Positions 52,132-61,719 of a DNA stretch of 64,000 nt are shown here, one piece after another (within the stretch, counting starts at the first letter, position 1; each line of letters opens with the position of its first letter). The DNA comes from DASXKD01 sp963806145 (GTDB lineage Bacteria > Actinomycetota > Actinomycetes > Streptosporangiales > Streptosporangiaceae): assembly GCA_963806145.1 (NCBI GenBank), contig CAWDXD010000033.1, positions 1 through 64,000 of the forward strand, read 5' to 3'. The notes beneath the pieces were generated by a model, which was not told the origin of the DNA, ran no database searches, and was given only the letters and a program-made list of their open reading frames with translations. The position numbers were made by a program, and so were the translations under genes.

Positions 52132-53910
52132 TCAACTCTTGAGCTGGGGGAAGTCGTCCTCCCAGAACTCGGTGGCGCCGCGCGGGCCCGGGGCCTGCGC
52201 GGCACCGCTCGCGCCGCTGTCGCCGTGCCGGGCGGTCTCCTGCGCCCGCAGCTCCACCCGGCGGATCTTGCCGGAGATCGTCTTCGGCAGGTCGGCGAAC
52301 TCCAGCCGGCGCACCCGCTTGTACGGGGCAAGCCGCGCGCGGGTGTAGGTGAAGATCGCCAGGGCCGTCTCGCCGGAGGGCTCGGCACCGGCCGCCAGCG
52401 TCACGTACGCCTTGGGCACCGCCAGCCGCAGCGGATCCGGCGACGGCACCACCGCGGCCTCGGCCACGGCCTCGTGCTCGATCAGCACGCTTTCCAGCTC
52501 GAACGGTGAGATGCGGTAGTCCGACGCCTTGAACACGTCGTCGGTGCGCCCGATGTAGGTGAGGTACCCTTCGCCGTCGCGGGAGGCCACGTCGCCGGTG
52601 TGGTAGAAGCCGCCGCGCATCGCCGCCTCGGCCCGCTCCGGGTCGCCCCGGTAGCCGGTCATCAGGCCGAGCGGGCGGCGGGACAGGTCCAGGCAGAGTT
52701 CGCCTTCGGCGGCGGGCTCGCCGCTGACCGGGTCGAGCAATGCCACCGTGTAACCGGGCAGCGCGCGGCCCATCGAGCCCAGCTTCAGCGGCTGCCCCGG
52801 GGTGTTCCCTGCCTGCGCGGTGGTCTCGGTCTGGCCGTACCCGTCGCGGACGGTGATCCGCCACGCCTCCCGCACCCGCTCGATGACCTCCGGGTTGAGC
52901 GGCTCGCCCGCGGCGACGCATTCGCGCAGCGTGCTCACGTCGGCGGCGCCCAGGTCGGCCTGGATGAGCATCCGCCACACCGTGGGCGGCGCGCAGAACG
53001 TGCTCACCCGCTGCTCGCCCAGTGCCCGCAGCAGCAGGTCCGCGGAGAACCGCTCGTAGCCGAGGATCAGCGTGGTCGCCTCCGCGATCCACGGCGCGAA
53101 CACGTTGCTCCAGGCGTGCTTCGCCCAGCCGGGGGAGGAGATGTTCAGGTGGGTGTCCCCGGGCTGCAGCCCGATCCAGTACACGGTGGACAGGTGGCCG
53201 ACCGGGTAGGACACCTGGGTGTGCTCCACCAGCTTGGGCTGCGCGGTGGTGCCCGAGGTGAAGTACAGCAGCAGCGGGTCGCTGGCCTTGGTCGGCCCGT
53301 CGGGGGCGAACTCGGCGGGCGCGCCGAACGCCTCGGCGTAGCGGTGCCACCCATCGGCCAGCGCGGCGCGTGCCTGCCCGGGCTCCACCAGGACGGCGGT
53401 CCAGCCCCCGGCGCCGAAATCGGGCAGCCCGGCGAACTTGTCCTTCTGGGCCGTCTCGGTCACCACGAACCGGACCTCGCCCCGGTCGATCCGGTCGGCC
53501 AGGTCGTCCGGGCTGAGCAGCGTGCTGGCCGGGATGATCACCACACCGAGCTTGATCGCAGCGAGGATGACCTCCCACAGTTCGGCGATGTTGCCGAGCA
53601 TGAGCAGCAGCCGGTCGCCGCGCCGGGCGCCGAGCGAGCGCAGCCAGTTCGCCACCTGGCTCGACCTGGCCGCCAACTCGCCGTAGGTCAGCGAGGTGAT
53701 GCCGTCCTCCGCGACGACCCGCAGTGCCTCCTGGCCGGGGTGTTCGGCCGCGATCACGTCGAACCAGTCCAGCGCCCAGTTGAACTCGTCAAGCTCCGGC
53801 CAGGCGAACTCGCGGACGGCCGCGCCGTAATCCTCGCGCTGCCGGAGCAGCAGGTCTCTGGCGGCCCGGAAGGCGGCCGTCGCTGGAGTCGGTTGCGTCA
53901 TGGGGTTCAT
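52132..53910 (-). CDS. AMP-binding acyl-CoA synthetase
   Basis: A 592-aa adenylate-forming enzyme that activates a carboxylic acid to its CoA ester. The ATP-binding motif is LLLYFTSGTTAQPKLVEHTQ, A5 is RDGYGQTETTAQAGN, A7 YHTGDVASRDGEGYL, A8 DYRISPFELESVLIEHEAVA and the catalytic lysine lies in KTISGKIRRVEL. The overall form, with a 45-residue N-terminal part before the core, resembles medium-chain (MACS/benzoate-CoA ligase) enzymes. ATG at 53910 or 53901; neither has a strong ribosome site. The frame is open to 53979 but that enters the direct repeat. Confidence 0.88.
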   Translation of the reverse strand: MNPMTQPTPATAAFRAARDLLLRQREDYGAAVREFAWPELDEFNWALDWFDVIAAEHPGQEALRVVAEDGITSLTYGELAARSSQVANWLRSLGARRGDRLLLMLGNIAELWEVILAAIKLGVVIIPASTLLSPDDLADRIDRGEVRFVVTETAQKDKFAGLPDFGAGGWTAVLVEPGQARAALADGWHRYAEAFGAPAEFAPDGPTKASDPLLLYFTSGTTAQPKLVEHTQVSYPVGHLSTVYWIGLQPGDTHLNISSPGWAKHAWSNVFAPWIAEATTLILGYERFSADLLLRALGEQRVSTFCAPPTVWRMLIQADLGAADVSTLRECVAAGEPLNPEVIERVREAWRITVRDGYGQTETTAQAGNTPGQPLKLGSMGRALPGYTVALLDPVSGEPAAEGELCLDLSRRPLGLMTGYRGDPERAEAAMRGGFYHTGDVASRDGEGYLTYIGRTDDVFKASDYRISPFELESVLIEHEAVAEAAVVPSPDPLRLAVPKAYVTLAAGAEPSGETALAIFTYTRARLAPYKRVRRLEFADLPKTISGKIRRVELRAQETARHGDSGASGAAQAPGPRGATEFWEDDFPQLKS

Positions 53911-53972
53911 GGTAATTGCGCCGCAGGTCGCGTATTCGACGTCCGTCCAGGTCAACGAGGATTCCACCGCCA

Positions 53973-54135
53973 CCGACATCAGTCCACACCTGGTGTCCGC
54001 GGCCCTGAGCCTAAGACCAGCCTGTTTAGAGGCCAGGTTCCCATGTTCCGTCCAGGTCAGCGAGATCCGCGCCCGACATCAGTCCACACCTGGTGTCCGC
54101 GGCCCTGAGCCTAAGACCAGCCTGTTTAGAGGCCA
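53973..54135. repeat. 63-bp direct repeat with 100-bp period
   Basis: Bases 53973-54035 recur without change at 54073-54135, exactly 100 bases on. The shared unit contains an ACACC-T-GGTGT palindrome and a CTAA/TTAG hairpin-like stretch. The intervening 37 bases also hold CCGTCCAGGTCA, which recurs before the first copy (53943) and, in part, after the second. It lies upstream of the acyl-CoA synthetase and the divergent small gene, so it may be a duplicated operator. Confidence 0.8.
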
Positions 54136-54147
54136 CTATGCAAGTGC

Positions 54148-54342
54148 GTGGAGGTCCAGGTCATCACGTCACGCCTTGGTGACGGCCTCGGTCCCCTGCA
54201 GGCGGCCTGCCCCGGCTGGACGTTCTGGAGAGGTGAGCACACGCGCTCCCTCTGGGCGATGCCTCCGGCCGGCGGTCCCCTCATCGACGCGGAAACGGTA
54301 GTCGAACTGGCCCGCGCCGTGGACGGGGCCCGCGAGCTGTGA
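54148..54342 (+). CDS. 64-aa hypothetical protein
   Basis: GTG start; the product reads EVQVITSRLGDGLGPLQAAC then PGWTFWRGEHTRSLWAMPPA, with a C-terminal helix ETVVELARAVDGARE. Small proteins with the CPGW...W pattern and a final helix are common in actinomycetes, without known role. The ribosome site is poor (GTGCGTGGAGG lies at the start itself), so the start may be elsewhere. It is divergent from the acyl-CoA synthetase and precedes the helicase by 64 bases. Confidence 0.6.
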   Translation: MEVQVITSRLGDGLGPLQAACPGWTFWRGEHTRSLWAMPPAGGPLIDAETVVELARAVDGAREL

Positions 54343-54406
54343 CCAAGACGGCCAGCACGTTCGTCCGGATGCAGGAGGCGTCGGTGGCACGCGGTAGCGT
54401 TCCGGT

Positions 54407-56563
54407 GTGCCGACCGGTGAGAAGCAGCGCCAGGCCGGGGCGACGAGCCCGGCCCCAGATACCGCCGGGCCTGAGGTCACCACGCTGCTTGCGGCGGCGG
54501 TCGAGGGGATCGGCGGGACGGAGCGCTCCGGCCAGGTCACGATGGCGCAGGCGGTGCAGCGGTCCATCGTTACCGGCGAGCACCTGGCGGTCCAGGCCGG
54601 CACCGGGACCGGCAAGTCGCTCGCGTACCTGGTGCCCGCGGCGGCCCATGCCATGGCCACCGGTTCCAGCGTGGTGGTGGCGACCGCGACGATCGCGTTG
54701 CAGCGCCAGTTGATCGACCGCGACCTGCCCCGCCTCGCCGCGGCCTTGGAGCCGTTGCTCGGCCGGCCGCCGACGTTCGCGATCCTCAAGGGCCGTGGCA
54801 ACTACCTGTGCCAGTACCGGCTGCACGGCGGGGCCCAGGAGGAGCCCGGCGAGACGCTGTTCGACCCCGCAGCCGTGTCCGCGGTGGGCAGGCAGGTACA
54901 GCGGCTGCACGAGTGGGCGGCAAGCACCGAGACCGGCGACCGCGACGAACTGGTGCCCGGGGTGGAGGACCGGGCGTGGCGGCAGGTCGCGATCAGCGCC
55001 AGGGAATGCATCGGCGCCGCTCGCTGCCCGAACGGCTCCGAATGCTTCGCCGAGCGGGCCCGCGAGCAGGCGGGGCTCGTGGACATCGTGGTCACCAACC
55101 ACGCCTTGCTCGCCATCGACGCGCTTGAGGACTTCATCGTGCTGCCCGAGCACGACGTGGTCGTCATCGACGAGGCGCACGACCTGGTCGGCCGGGTCAC
55201 CACGGCCGCGTCCCATGAGCTGACCGTCCCCGCCGCCGAGGCCGCCGCCCGCCGCGCCGCCCGGATTCTGACGGGTGAATCCAGCGCCGACGGTGAAGCC
55301 CTCGACCGGCTGCGCGAAGCGGGTGACGTGCTCGGCCAGGTGCTGCCCGGCGTTCCCGCTGGCCGCCTGGATGTGCTGGCCGAGCCGCTGGCGGCAGCAC
55401 TGACGGTGCTGCGCGCCGCCGCGACCGCGTGTGCCGCCAAGGTGCGGGCTCTCGGCAAGGAAATCTCTGATGATGCAGAACGCCTGGCGGCGGCGCGGGC
55501 TGCGCTCGCCGCGCTGACCGATATCGCGGAAACCTCCGAACGGATCCTGGGTGCGTTCGGCGACGACATCGCCGCCAGGCCGGACGTGGTGTGGATGGAC
55601 CGGCCAGCGATAGACGAGCGGCAGCGCCCGCCCGCCCTGCATGTGGCCCCGCTGGAGGTGGGCGGGCTGCTGGCGGAACGCGTGTTCCGGCGCAGGACCG
55701 TGGTGCTGACCTCGGCGACGCTCGCGGTCGGCGGGTCGTTCGAGCCGCTGGCACGCCAATGGGGGCTGCCGCTGGAGGAGCAGGACGGCGGGCCGGCCGA
55801 AGACGTGGCCGGGGCGGACGCGGCCCGCGACGGTGCATCCGGCGAGGACGCGAGCGGGACCGGTGCGGCCGGCGGGGACCCGGGCAAGCCCGGGCTGGCC
55901 TGGTCCGGGCGGGACGTCGGCTCGCCGTTCGACCACCCGCGCAGCGGTATCCTCTACGTCGCGCGCCACCTTCCCCCGCCCGGCAGGGACGGGCTCCCGG
56001 CGTCCTATCTGACCGAGATCCGCGAGCTGATCGACGCCGCGGGCGGCCGCACACTCGGGCTGTTCTCGTCGATGCGGGCGGCGAAGCAGGCCACCGAGGA
56101 GCTTCGCGATGTGCTCGGCCATCCGCTGCTGTGCCAGGGTGACGACGCCACCGCGCAGCTCGTCAGGCAGTTCGCCGAGGACGAGGCGACCTGCCTGTTC
56201 GGCACGCTGTCCCTGTGGCAGGGCGTGGACGTGCCGGGGCCCGCGCTGCAGCTTGTGGTGATCGACAGGATCCCGTTCCCGCGGCCCGACGACCCGCTGG
56301 CTTCCGCGCGGCAGCGGGCGGTGGCGGCGCGCGGCGGCAACGGGTTCATGACCGTGGCGGCGGCACACGCCGGGCTGCTGCTCGCACAGGGGGCGGGCAG
56401 GCTCCTGCGGACCATGGAGGACAAGGGCATGGTCGCGGTGCTCGACCCGCGACTGGCCACCAAGCGCTACGGCGGGTTCCTGCGCGCGTCGCTGCCGCCG
56501 TTCTGGGCCACCACCGACCCCGCGGTGGCCCGCGCCGCGCTGCGCCGCCTCGCCGCCCGGTAA
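54407..56563 (+). CDS. dinG: DinG/YoaA-type ATP-dependent helicase
   Basis: A 718-aa XPD-like superfamily-2 helicase. Walker A QAGTGTGKSLAYLVPAAAHA, motif Ia TATIALQRQL, the DEAH box VVVIDEAHDLVG, motif III TSATLAVGGSFEPL and motif VI QGAGRLLRTMEDKG are present. Four cysteines (CQYRLHGG ... CIGAARCPNGSECF) can hold the iron-sulfur cluster. An Asp/Gly-rich insert of about 45 aa follows motif III. It unwinds DNA or R-loops in repair. GTG start. Confidence 0.92.
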   Translation: MPTGEKQRQAGATSPAPDTAGPEVTTLLAAAVEGIGGTERSGQVTMAQAVQRSIVTGEHLAVQAGTGTGKSLAYLVPAAAHAMATGSSVVVATATIALQRQLIDRDLPRLAAALEPLLGRPPTFAILKGRGNYLCQYRLHGGAQEEPGETLFDPAAVSAVGRQVQRLHEWAASTETGDRDELVPGVEDRAWRQVAISARECIGAARCPNGSECFAERAREQAGLVDIVVTNHALLAIDALEDFIVLPEHDVVVIDEAHDLVGRVTTAASHELTVPAAEAAARRAARILTGESSADGEALDRLREAGDVLGQVLPGVPAGRLDVLAEPLAAALTVLRAAATACAAKVRALGKEISDDAERLAAARAALAALTDIAETSERILGAFGDDIAARPDVVWMDRPAIDERQRPPALHVAPLEVGGLLAERVFRRRTVVLTSATLAVGGSFEPLARQWGLPLEEQDGGPAEDVAGADAARDGASGEDASGTGAAGGDPGKPGLAWSGRDVGSPFDHPRSGILYVARHLPPPGRDGLPASYLTEIRELIDAAGGRTLGLFSSMRAAKQATEELRDVLGHPLLCQGDDATAQLVRQFAEDEATCLFGTLSLWQGVDVPGPALQLVVIDRIPFPRPDDPLASARQRAVAARGGNGFMTVAAAHAGLLLAQGAGRLLRTMEDKGMVAVLDPRLATKRYGGFLRASLPPFWATTDPAVARAALRRLAAR

Positions 56564-56645
56564 CCCCGCCCGCGCCCCAGCAAACCCGCCCGCGCCCAGG
56601 AAACCCCGACGGCGCCCGGTAACCCCGCCCGCGCCCAGCAAACGC
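56557..56645. repeat. Short tandem repeat at the end of the helicase gene
   Basis: Four imperfect units of about 20 bases, pattern AACCCCGCCCGCGCCCAGCA, start at the helicase stop codon. The 22-base sequence containing the stop (CCCGGTAACCCCGCCCGCGC and flank) returns near 56615, which shows that the gene end itself was duplicated. Confidence 0.6.
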
Positions 56646-56710
56646 CGTGAGGTACAAGGCGGTGGGCGCCGGATCGGGCCTCGTGAAATGCAACGAAGGC
56701 CGGACATGGG

Positions 56711-56754
56711 TCCGCCCGGAGGGGGCGGGCTTGTTGCGGCTCCCTCCGGGCGGA
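56711..56754. terminator. Bidirectional terminator
   Basis: Perfect 13-base arms TCCGCCCGGAGGG (56711-56723) and CCCTCCGGGCGGA (56742-56754) with an 18-base loop, between the convergent helicase and secreted protein genes. Confidence 0.7.
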
Positions 56755-56785
56755 TCTATGAAGTTGTGGTATCGCTATCCGGTGA

Positions 56786-57975
56786 TCAGGGGCAGGCCGC
56801 CGCGAAGGTCTTGAAGGTGCCCTGATCGGAGTACCAGCCGTTCACGCCGAGGCTTGGCTTCTGGTGGTAGAACCACGAGAAGAAGGCCAGCTCCTGCGGG
56901 TGGTAGGTAAAGCCGTTCAGCGTGTCAGCGAACGTCGTGCCGGACAGCGGGTCGCCCACCTCGAGGTTGGCCTGGCAACCGCTGACCTGACCGATGTTGC
57001 CCCACGACGGAGTCGGGTTGATGGTGTCGGGGTCGTTCTGCCACTCGCCCACCTCGTGAGAGAGCGCGGAGATGTCCGACGAGCCGCTGAACGCGCCGGA
57101 GTTGTCGTACATCGCCAGGCCGTAGGTCTGCGCGCCGGCGCTCGACGTTGTAGGAGTTGTGGTAGCCGAGCACGCAGCACTGGCTGGTGTTGCCGATGTA
57201 TTCCACGAAGTTGTGTAGCAGGAAGATCGGGAACGTCGTGGTACCGACGCCCTTGCTGGCCAGCGACGGGATGACGACGTTCTGCAGGTGCGGGTCAAGC
57301 CAGTTGATGTTCGCCGCACCGAGCAGGCCGTTGCCGCAACCGATAGCCGCGGTCGCCGCCTGGGCCAGGGGCACGTTGATGGTGACCGCCGGGAGTGTCT
57401 TGAACGCCAGCTTGACATGGAATCCCGGGTTGACCCCGCTGGGCTGGGCGAACTTCCAGAACTCGGCGCGCTGGAAGGCATCGGTCACCTGAGTGGTGCC
57501 GATCGCGGTGCCGCCGAAGCTGTGGGCCTGGGCGACGACGATCGGGGACTTCTGCGTCCGGGTGAGCGCGCTCGCGCCGGCGTCACAGCTGTCGACCTTG
57601 GTCGGGTCCCAGGTGTGGCCGGCGAACTTCATGACCAGCGGCACGATCTCCGCGGTGACGGTCGTCGACGGGTTGGTGACGTGGACCGCCGGGTTCTTGC
57701 CCACGATCGTGTAGGTGAAGCTCTTGGTGCCCGACTTTCTGGGTGGCCGTGTACTCGGGCACGGTCGTCCCGGCAAGCTCAGAGGCACGGGCCTGGGCGG
57801 CCGTGATGCCCGGGTGCACACCCACGTCGTACAGCGCGTGCCCGGGCCGGATCGTCTTGACGTGCGGTCCTGCCGACGCTGCTGCTGGCAGTGCCGCAGG
57901 CAGAGCCAGCAGCATACCGATTCCGAGTGCTGAGGTGCCACCGATCATGGCTCGCGTCAAGCGTTTTTGCTTCAC
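56786..57975 (-). pseudogene. Secreted protein with HEVGE motif, two frameshifts
   Basis: The N-terminus is a signal peptide (MKQKRLTRAMIGGTSALGIG then MLLALPAALPAAASA). The frame breaks in an AAA run near 57735: dropping one A continues as SGTKSFTYTIVGKNPAVHVT, and later GHTWDPTKVDSCDAGASALT and VVIPSLASKGVGTTTFPIFL. It breaks again near 57145; the last frame has QTYGLAMYDNSGAFSGSSDI, ALSHEVGEWQNDPD and a C-terminal WFYHQKPSLGVNGWYSDQGT. The joined protein is about 395 aa. HEVGE may be a zinc site of a metalloprotease, but no family is certain. Both breaks can be repaired by one base. Confidence 0.7.
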
Positions 57976-58183
57976 ATTTTCCCCTTCGATTCGGCTAGCC
58001 CACCGAATGGAGAGAGAGCCCCAGGCCGCGTCTCATGATCGCCCGACTGGCACCACGCACACGTCCCCCTCTCGCCGCGGTGAAATCATGACACGGCAAA
58101 GCCGGATCAATCCAGTACTTCCCGGACATCACCTGATAATCACGGCAATGAGCTGCGATTCCTCACAGTGATGATCCAGGCGA

Positions 58184-59210
58184 TTACGCGGATTCGCGGA
58201 TCACGAGTTCGGTGTCAAGGACCACGTGCGCGGGATCTTGGCCGGCCCGTCCGATCAGCGCGAGCAGTTCGCTCGCTAGCCGCTCGCCCATGGCCTCCAC
58301 CGGCTGGCGGACGGTGGCCAGCTTCGGGTCGGTGTGCCGGGCCAGCGGCGAGTCCTCGAAGCCGATGACGGCCACGTCTTCGGGCACCCGGCGGCCGCTG
58401 CGGCGCAGCGCCCGCAGTGCGCCCGCCGCCATCAGGCCGGAGGCGACGACGATCGCGTCCACGCCGGGCCCGCGGTCTAGCAGGCGGTATACGGCGTGCT
58501 TGGCGGAGACGCGGCCGAAGTCGCCGAACATGATCGACCCAGAATCGCTCAGCCCGGCTCCGGCCATGGTCATCCGGTAGCCGCGCAGCCGGTCCACGCC
58601 GGGGGACATGTCGGGCGGGCCGGCCACCGTGGCCACCGTGCTTGAGCAGATACCGCACGGCCATGCACGCCCCGCCGACGTTGCTGGCGTCCACAGAGGA
58701 CAGGCCGTCGTCATTTGCCGAACGGCCGCCCGGCCAGTTCCACGGGCACCCGAGGCTGTGCAGATCCAGTGGCCGTTTGCCGTGCATACTGACCAGCGCG
58801 GCACCGTCCACATGACCGCTGCGCTGATAACGAGATGCTTCTGGTAAAATCGCGCGAGTGCGCCATGAGCAGGACAAGCTGAATTCCGCGCGCGGAAGCT
58901 CCCGGCTGATACCCCTGAGCATAAGCGGAAAGAATGGCTCTGAAAAGAAGCGCGAGTCCTCTTCGCATACGACGACAGCAATCGACCCAGCCTGCCGCGG
59001 CGCCGGCGAGCGCGGCGCCCGGTTACGCACATGACCGAGGCGCGCGATCTCCTCTTCGACCTCACGGCGGGTCTCCGGCCGTACCCGGGCGGAACCGGTG
59101 AGTATCCGCGACGCGGTCGCCGGTGAAACCCCGGCCTGCTGGGCGACATCGGTCAGCCTGGGTCGTAACTTCGTGTCCGTGCCCGACACCCCAGCCTCCC
59201 TGCTGGCCAT
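58184..59210 (-). pseudogene. LacI-family regulator, several frameshifts
   Basis: The N-terminal helix-turn-helix (LTDVAQQAGVSPATASRILT) and first ligand-binding strands (GSIAVVVCEEDSRFFSEPFF) are in one frame. Further parts, QLVLLMAHSR, GHVDGAALVSMHGKRPLDLH, VPVELAGRPFGK, DASNVGGACMAVRYLL and TVATVAGPPDMSPGVDRLRG, then the complete C-terminal third to the stop (ARHTDPKLATVRQPVEAMGE), require at least five frame changes. All pieces are in the correct order, so the gene was or is a full LacI protein of about 340 aa. The number of shifts makes a real pseudogene more likely here than in other genes, unless base quality is poor. It is divergent from the GH5 gene. Confidence 0.75.
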
Positions 59211-59474
59211 CTTCGGTGCCCGGCCGATTGGCGCGTAGGCCAATTCCCAAGTGGCGCACTGCTTGTCAGCGACGCGCACCAGCGCGATGCTTCGGGTGCG
59301 TTACGGTCGTGCAACTATCTGTTGAATATTTCGGTCATCCCGACCGCTCTGTCAAAGGCTTCCGCGAACCTGCGGCCGGCCTGCGATGTTGCGGCCACGG
59401 CCCGCGCGTACCAAGCCACCGCGGTTGTGAAATTCAGGTCCGGCAATGGTGCCTTGGGCAGGGCGAAACCATCT

Positions 59475-59489
59475 CATGAAAGTTTCATG
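59475..59489. promoter_or_regulatory. LacI-type operator before the GH5 gene
   Basis: CATGAAA-G-TTTCATG is a perfect 15-base palindrome in the 484 bases between the LacI-type gene and the secreted cellulase, about 206 bases before the cellulase start. Its symmetry and AT content suit a LacI-family site. The rest of 59211-59694 has no gene, only a CGGTC-ATCCC-GACCG hairpin near 59334-59348. Confidence 0.5.
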
Positions 59490-59694
59490 GCGCATTACGA
59501 CGGTCCGCGGCCCGGGGTTTTCGGCGGTGCCGCACGCGGCGGCACGGCGACGACCGGACCATGGGCGGCCATCGTGACCTGGGCAGCTCTGCTCCGGGGC
59601 GGCTGACCGCCGGCAATCCCGTCCGGCGGCGACTGCCGGACGGTAGGGTCTTGCACGCCGGCGGGCGGGCGTGATCCTTCAGGAGGCATGCGTC

Positions 59695-60884
59695 GTGAGA
59701 CTCCCTCGGTCGATCCCCAGAATCGGTGCAGCAGCGGTGGCGTCGGTGGTGCTGCTGGCCGGTGCCTCGCTGGCGACCGCGGCCGCCGCAGCGGCCAGCG
59801 CCGTGCCTGGCAGTGCCCCGTACGGCCGGCTGGCACCGGCCCCGGGGGTCGCCGCACCGGGCGGGACCGCGCCGCAGTTGCACGTGTCGGGCAACGAGCT
59901 GGTGGACTCCAGCGGCCAGCGCGTGGTACTGCACGGGGTGGACCGGTCCGGCGCCGAGTACATGTGCGTGCAGGGCAACGGCATCTTCGACGGGTCACAC
60001 CACCAGGCGGCCGTGTCCGCGATGCTGAAGTGGGACGTCAACGCGGTCCGGGTGCCGCTGAACGAGGCCTGCTGGAACGGTGAGTCCTACGTCAATCCGG
60101 CCTACGCGGGCGCCAGCTACCAGAACGCGATCAAGGCGTACGTCCACCTGCTGAACGCCAACGGGATCGTGGCGATCCTGGATCTGCACTGGACCGACGG
60201 TGCCTACACCGGGCCGTCTTCGGGCTGCTCGTCGGCGCAGGCGGTGTGCCAGAAGCCGATGCCCGACGCGGCGCAGGCGATTCCGTTCTGGACGTCGGTG
60301 GCGAACACGTTCAAGGGCAACGACGCGGTCATCTTCGACCTGTTCAACGAGCCCTACGCGTCCCGGGCCACCGGCAGCACCGCCAGCGGCTGGCACTGCT
60401 GGCTGGACGGCGGCACCTGCCCGGGCATCTCCTACCAGGTGGCCGGGATGCAGAGCATGGTCAGCGCGGTCCGCTCCACCGGCGCCACCAACGTGCTCAT
60501 GCTCGGCGGCGAGGAGTACTCCAACGACCTGCGGCAATGGCTGTCGCACGAGCCGGCCGACCCCGATCACGACCTGGCCGCGTCCTGGCACTCTACAACT
60601 TCAACACGTGCTCGCATCGGTCCTGCTGGAAGTATCAGGTCGCCCCGGTGATCGCCCAGGTACCGGTCATCGCCGGGGAGATAGGCGAGAACGACTGCGC
60701 GTCCGGCTACATCCGGCCGCTGATGCGCTGGCTGGACTCGGAGTCGGCCAGCTACCTGGCCTGGGCTTGGAACGCCGACTTCAACTGCTCCTCGGGCCCC
60801 GGGCTGATCACCGGCTACAGCGGCCATCCGACCGCCTACGGCTTCGGCTACCGGTCCCACCTGCGCAGCCTGGCGGCCGGCTGA
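59695..60884 (+). pseudogene. Secreted GH5 family glycoside hydrolase, one frameshift
   Basis: GTG start with AGGAGG 9-14 bases upstream. A signal peptide (IPRIGAAAVASVVLLAGASL) is followed by a GH5 barrel: QRVVLHGVDRSG, WDVNAVRVPLNEACW, GIVAILDLHWTDGAY, and the acid/base Glu219 in IFDLFNEPY. Near 60593 one base is missing after CTGGCAC; the next frame gives YNFNTCSHRSCWKYQ, the nucleophile Glu in PVIAGEIGENDCA and SASYLAWAWNADFN to the stop. Repaired it is about 396 aa, normal for a cellulase or related enzyme. With all catalytic residues conserved, a sequencing error is likely. Confidence 0.82.
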
Positions 60885-61172
60885 CCCACACGGGCCCGGC
60901 GGCGGCCCGGGGCTTCAGCCGGGTTGCGCGAGCGGCCTGCCGATTCCGTACTTGGTTTTGCGGACGGAATCGAAGGGCTGAACACGCGCAGAACAATCCT
61001 GGGCGCGGGGGGAGGAATGCACGGCAGCCTATGACCGCGTACCAGGCAAACAGGGCCTACTCAGCAACGCCGACTGAAATCAAGTTCAGCGCCTGACGCA
61101 CGCGGTCGTGTTCACTGCAACTGGGGTCGCGGGCTGGCAGCACGCCTGCCAGGAGCCCGGTTCGCCGACGCG
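60885..61172. other. Intergenic stretch without recognised feature
   Basis: Between the cellulase and the LuxR remnant there is no reading frame or hairpin that I can support. Confidence 0.5.
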
Positions 61173-61590
61173 TTAGCGGGGCGGGACCTCAGCCCCGCCG
61201 TTGGGGAGGACGCGGTAAAGCTGGCCGCGCGAGCTGATGCCGAGCTTGGTGAAGACGTTGCGCAGGTGGTATTGGACGGTGCGCGGGCTGAGGAACAGCC
61301 GGGTGCCGATCTCCGGGTTGGACAGCACGTCGCGGGCCAGCCGGGCGATCTGGGCCTCCCGTGCAGTCAGCTCAACCATGGTGGCGACGGTGCGCTTGCG
61401 AGCGGTCTCGCCGGTGGCCCGCAGTTCGCGCCTGGCCCGTTCGGCGAACGCTTCCATGCCCATCGCCTCCAGCATGCGGTAGGCGGTACGCAGCTGCTCC
61501 CGGGCGTCAGCGCGGCGGCGCTCCCGGCGCAGCCATTCGCCGTACAGCAGGTGGGCGCGGGCCAGCTCGGTACGGGCACGGGTCCGGCCG
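61173..61590 (-). pseudogene. C-terminal remnant of a LuxR-type (LAL) regulator
   Basis: The frame holds RARTELARAHLLYGEWLRRE, the last TPR-like helices, then MLEAMGMEAFAERARRELRA and the LuxR helix-turn-helix ELTAREAQIARLARDVLSNP, LSPRTVQYHLRNVFTKLGIS. Full proteins of this type are 900 aa or more; here about 160 residues remain and an upstream in-frame TGA at about 61711 closes the frame. Translation from the ATG at 61475 would give a free 100-aa DNA-binding domain. Probably a relic; activity of the short form is not excluded. Confidence 0.65.
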
Positions 61591-61719
61591 TGGCGGCCTA
61601 TCGCTAGGCGGGCATCGAAGTTGACCGTGATCGGCTGGCGTCCGGGCGCTTTGCCTGGGTGAGGCGTGTGCGTCAGCGGCCGCTGGAGTCCGGGCGCGGG
61701 CCCGGCGGCGGATCAGGCC

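Noticed and set aside
56557..56645. Possible CRISPR-like array
   Set aside because: Units of about 20 bases are directly adjacent without spacers and derive from the helicase gene end.
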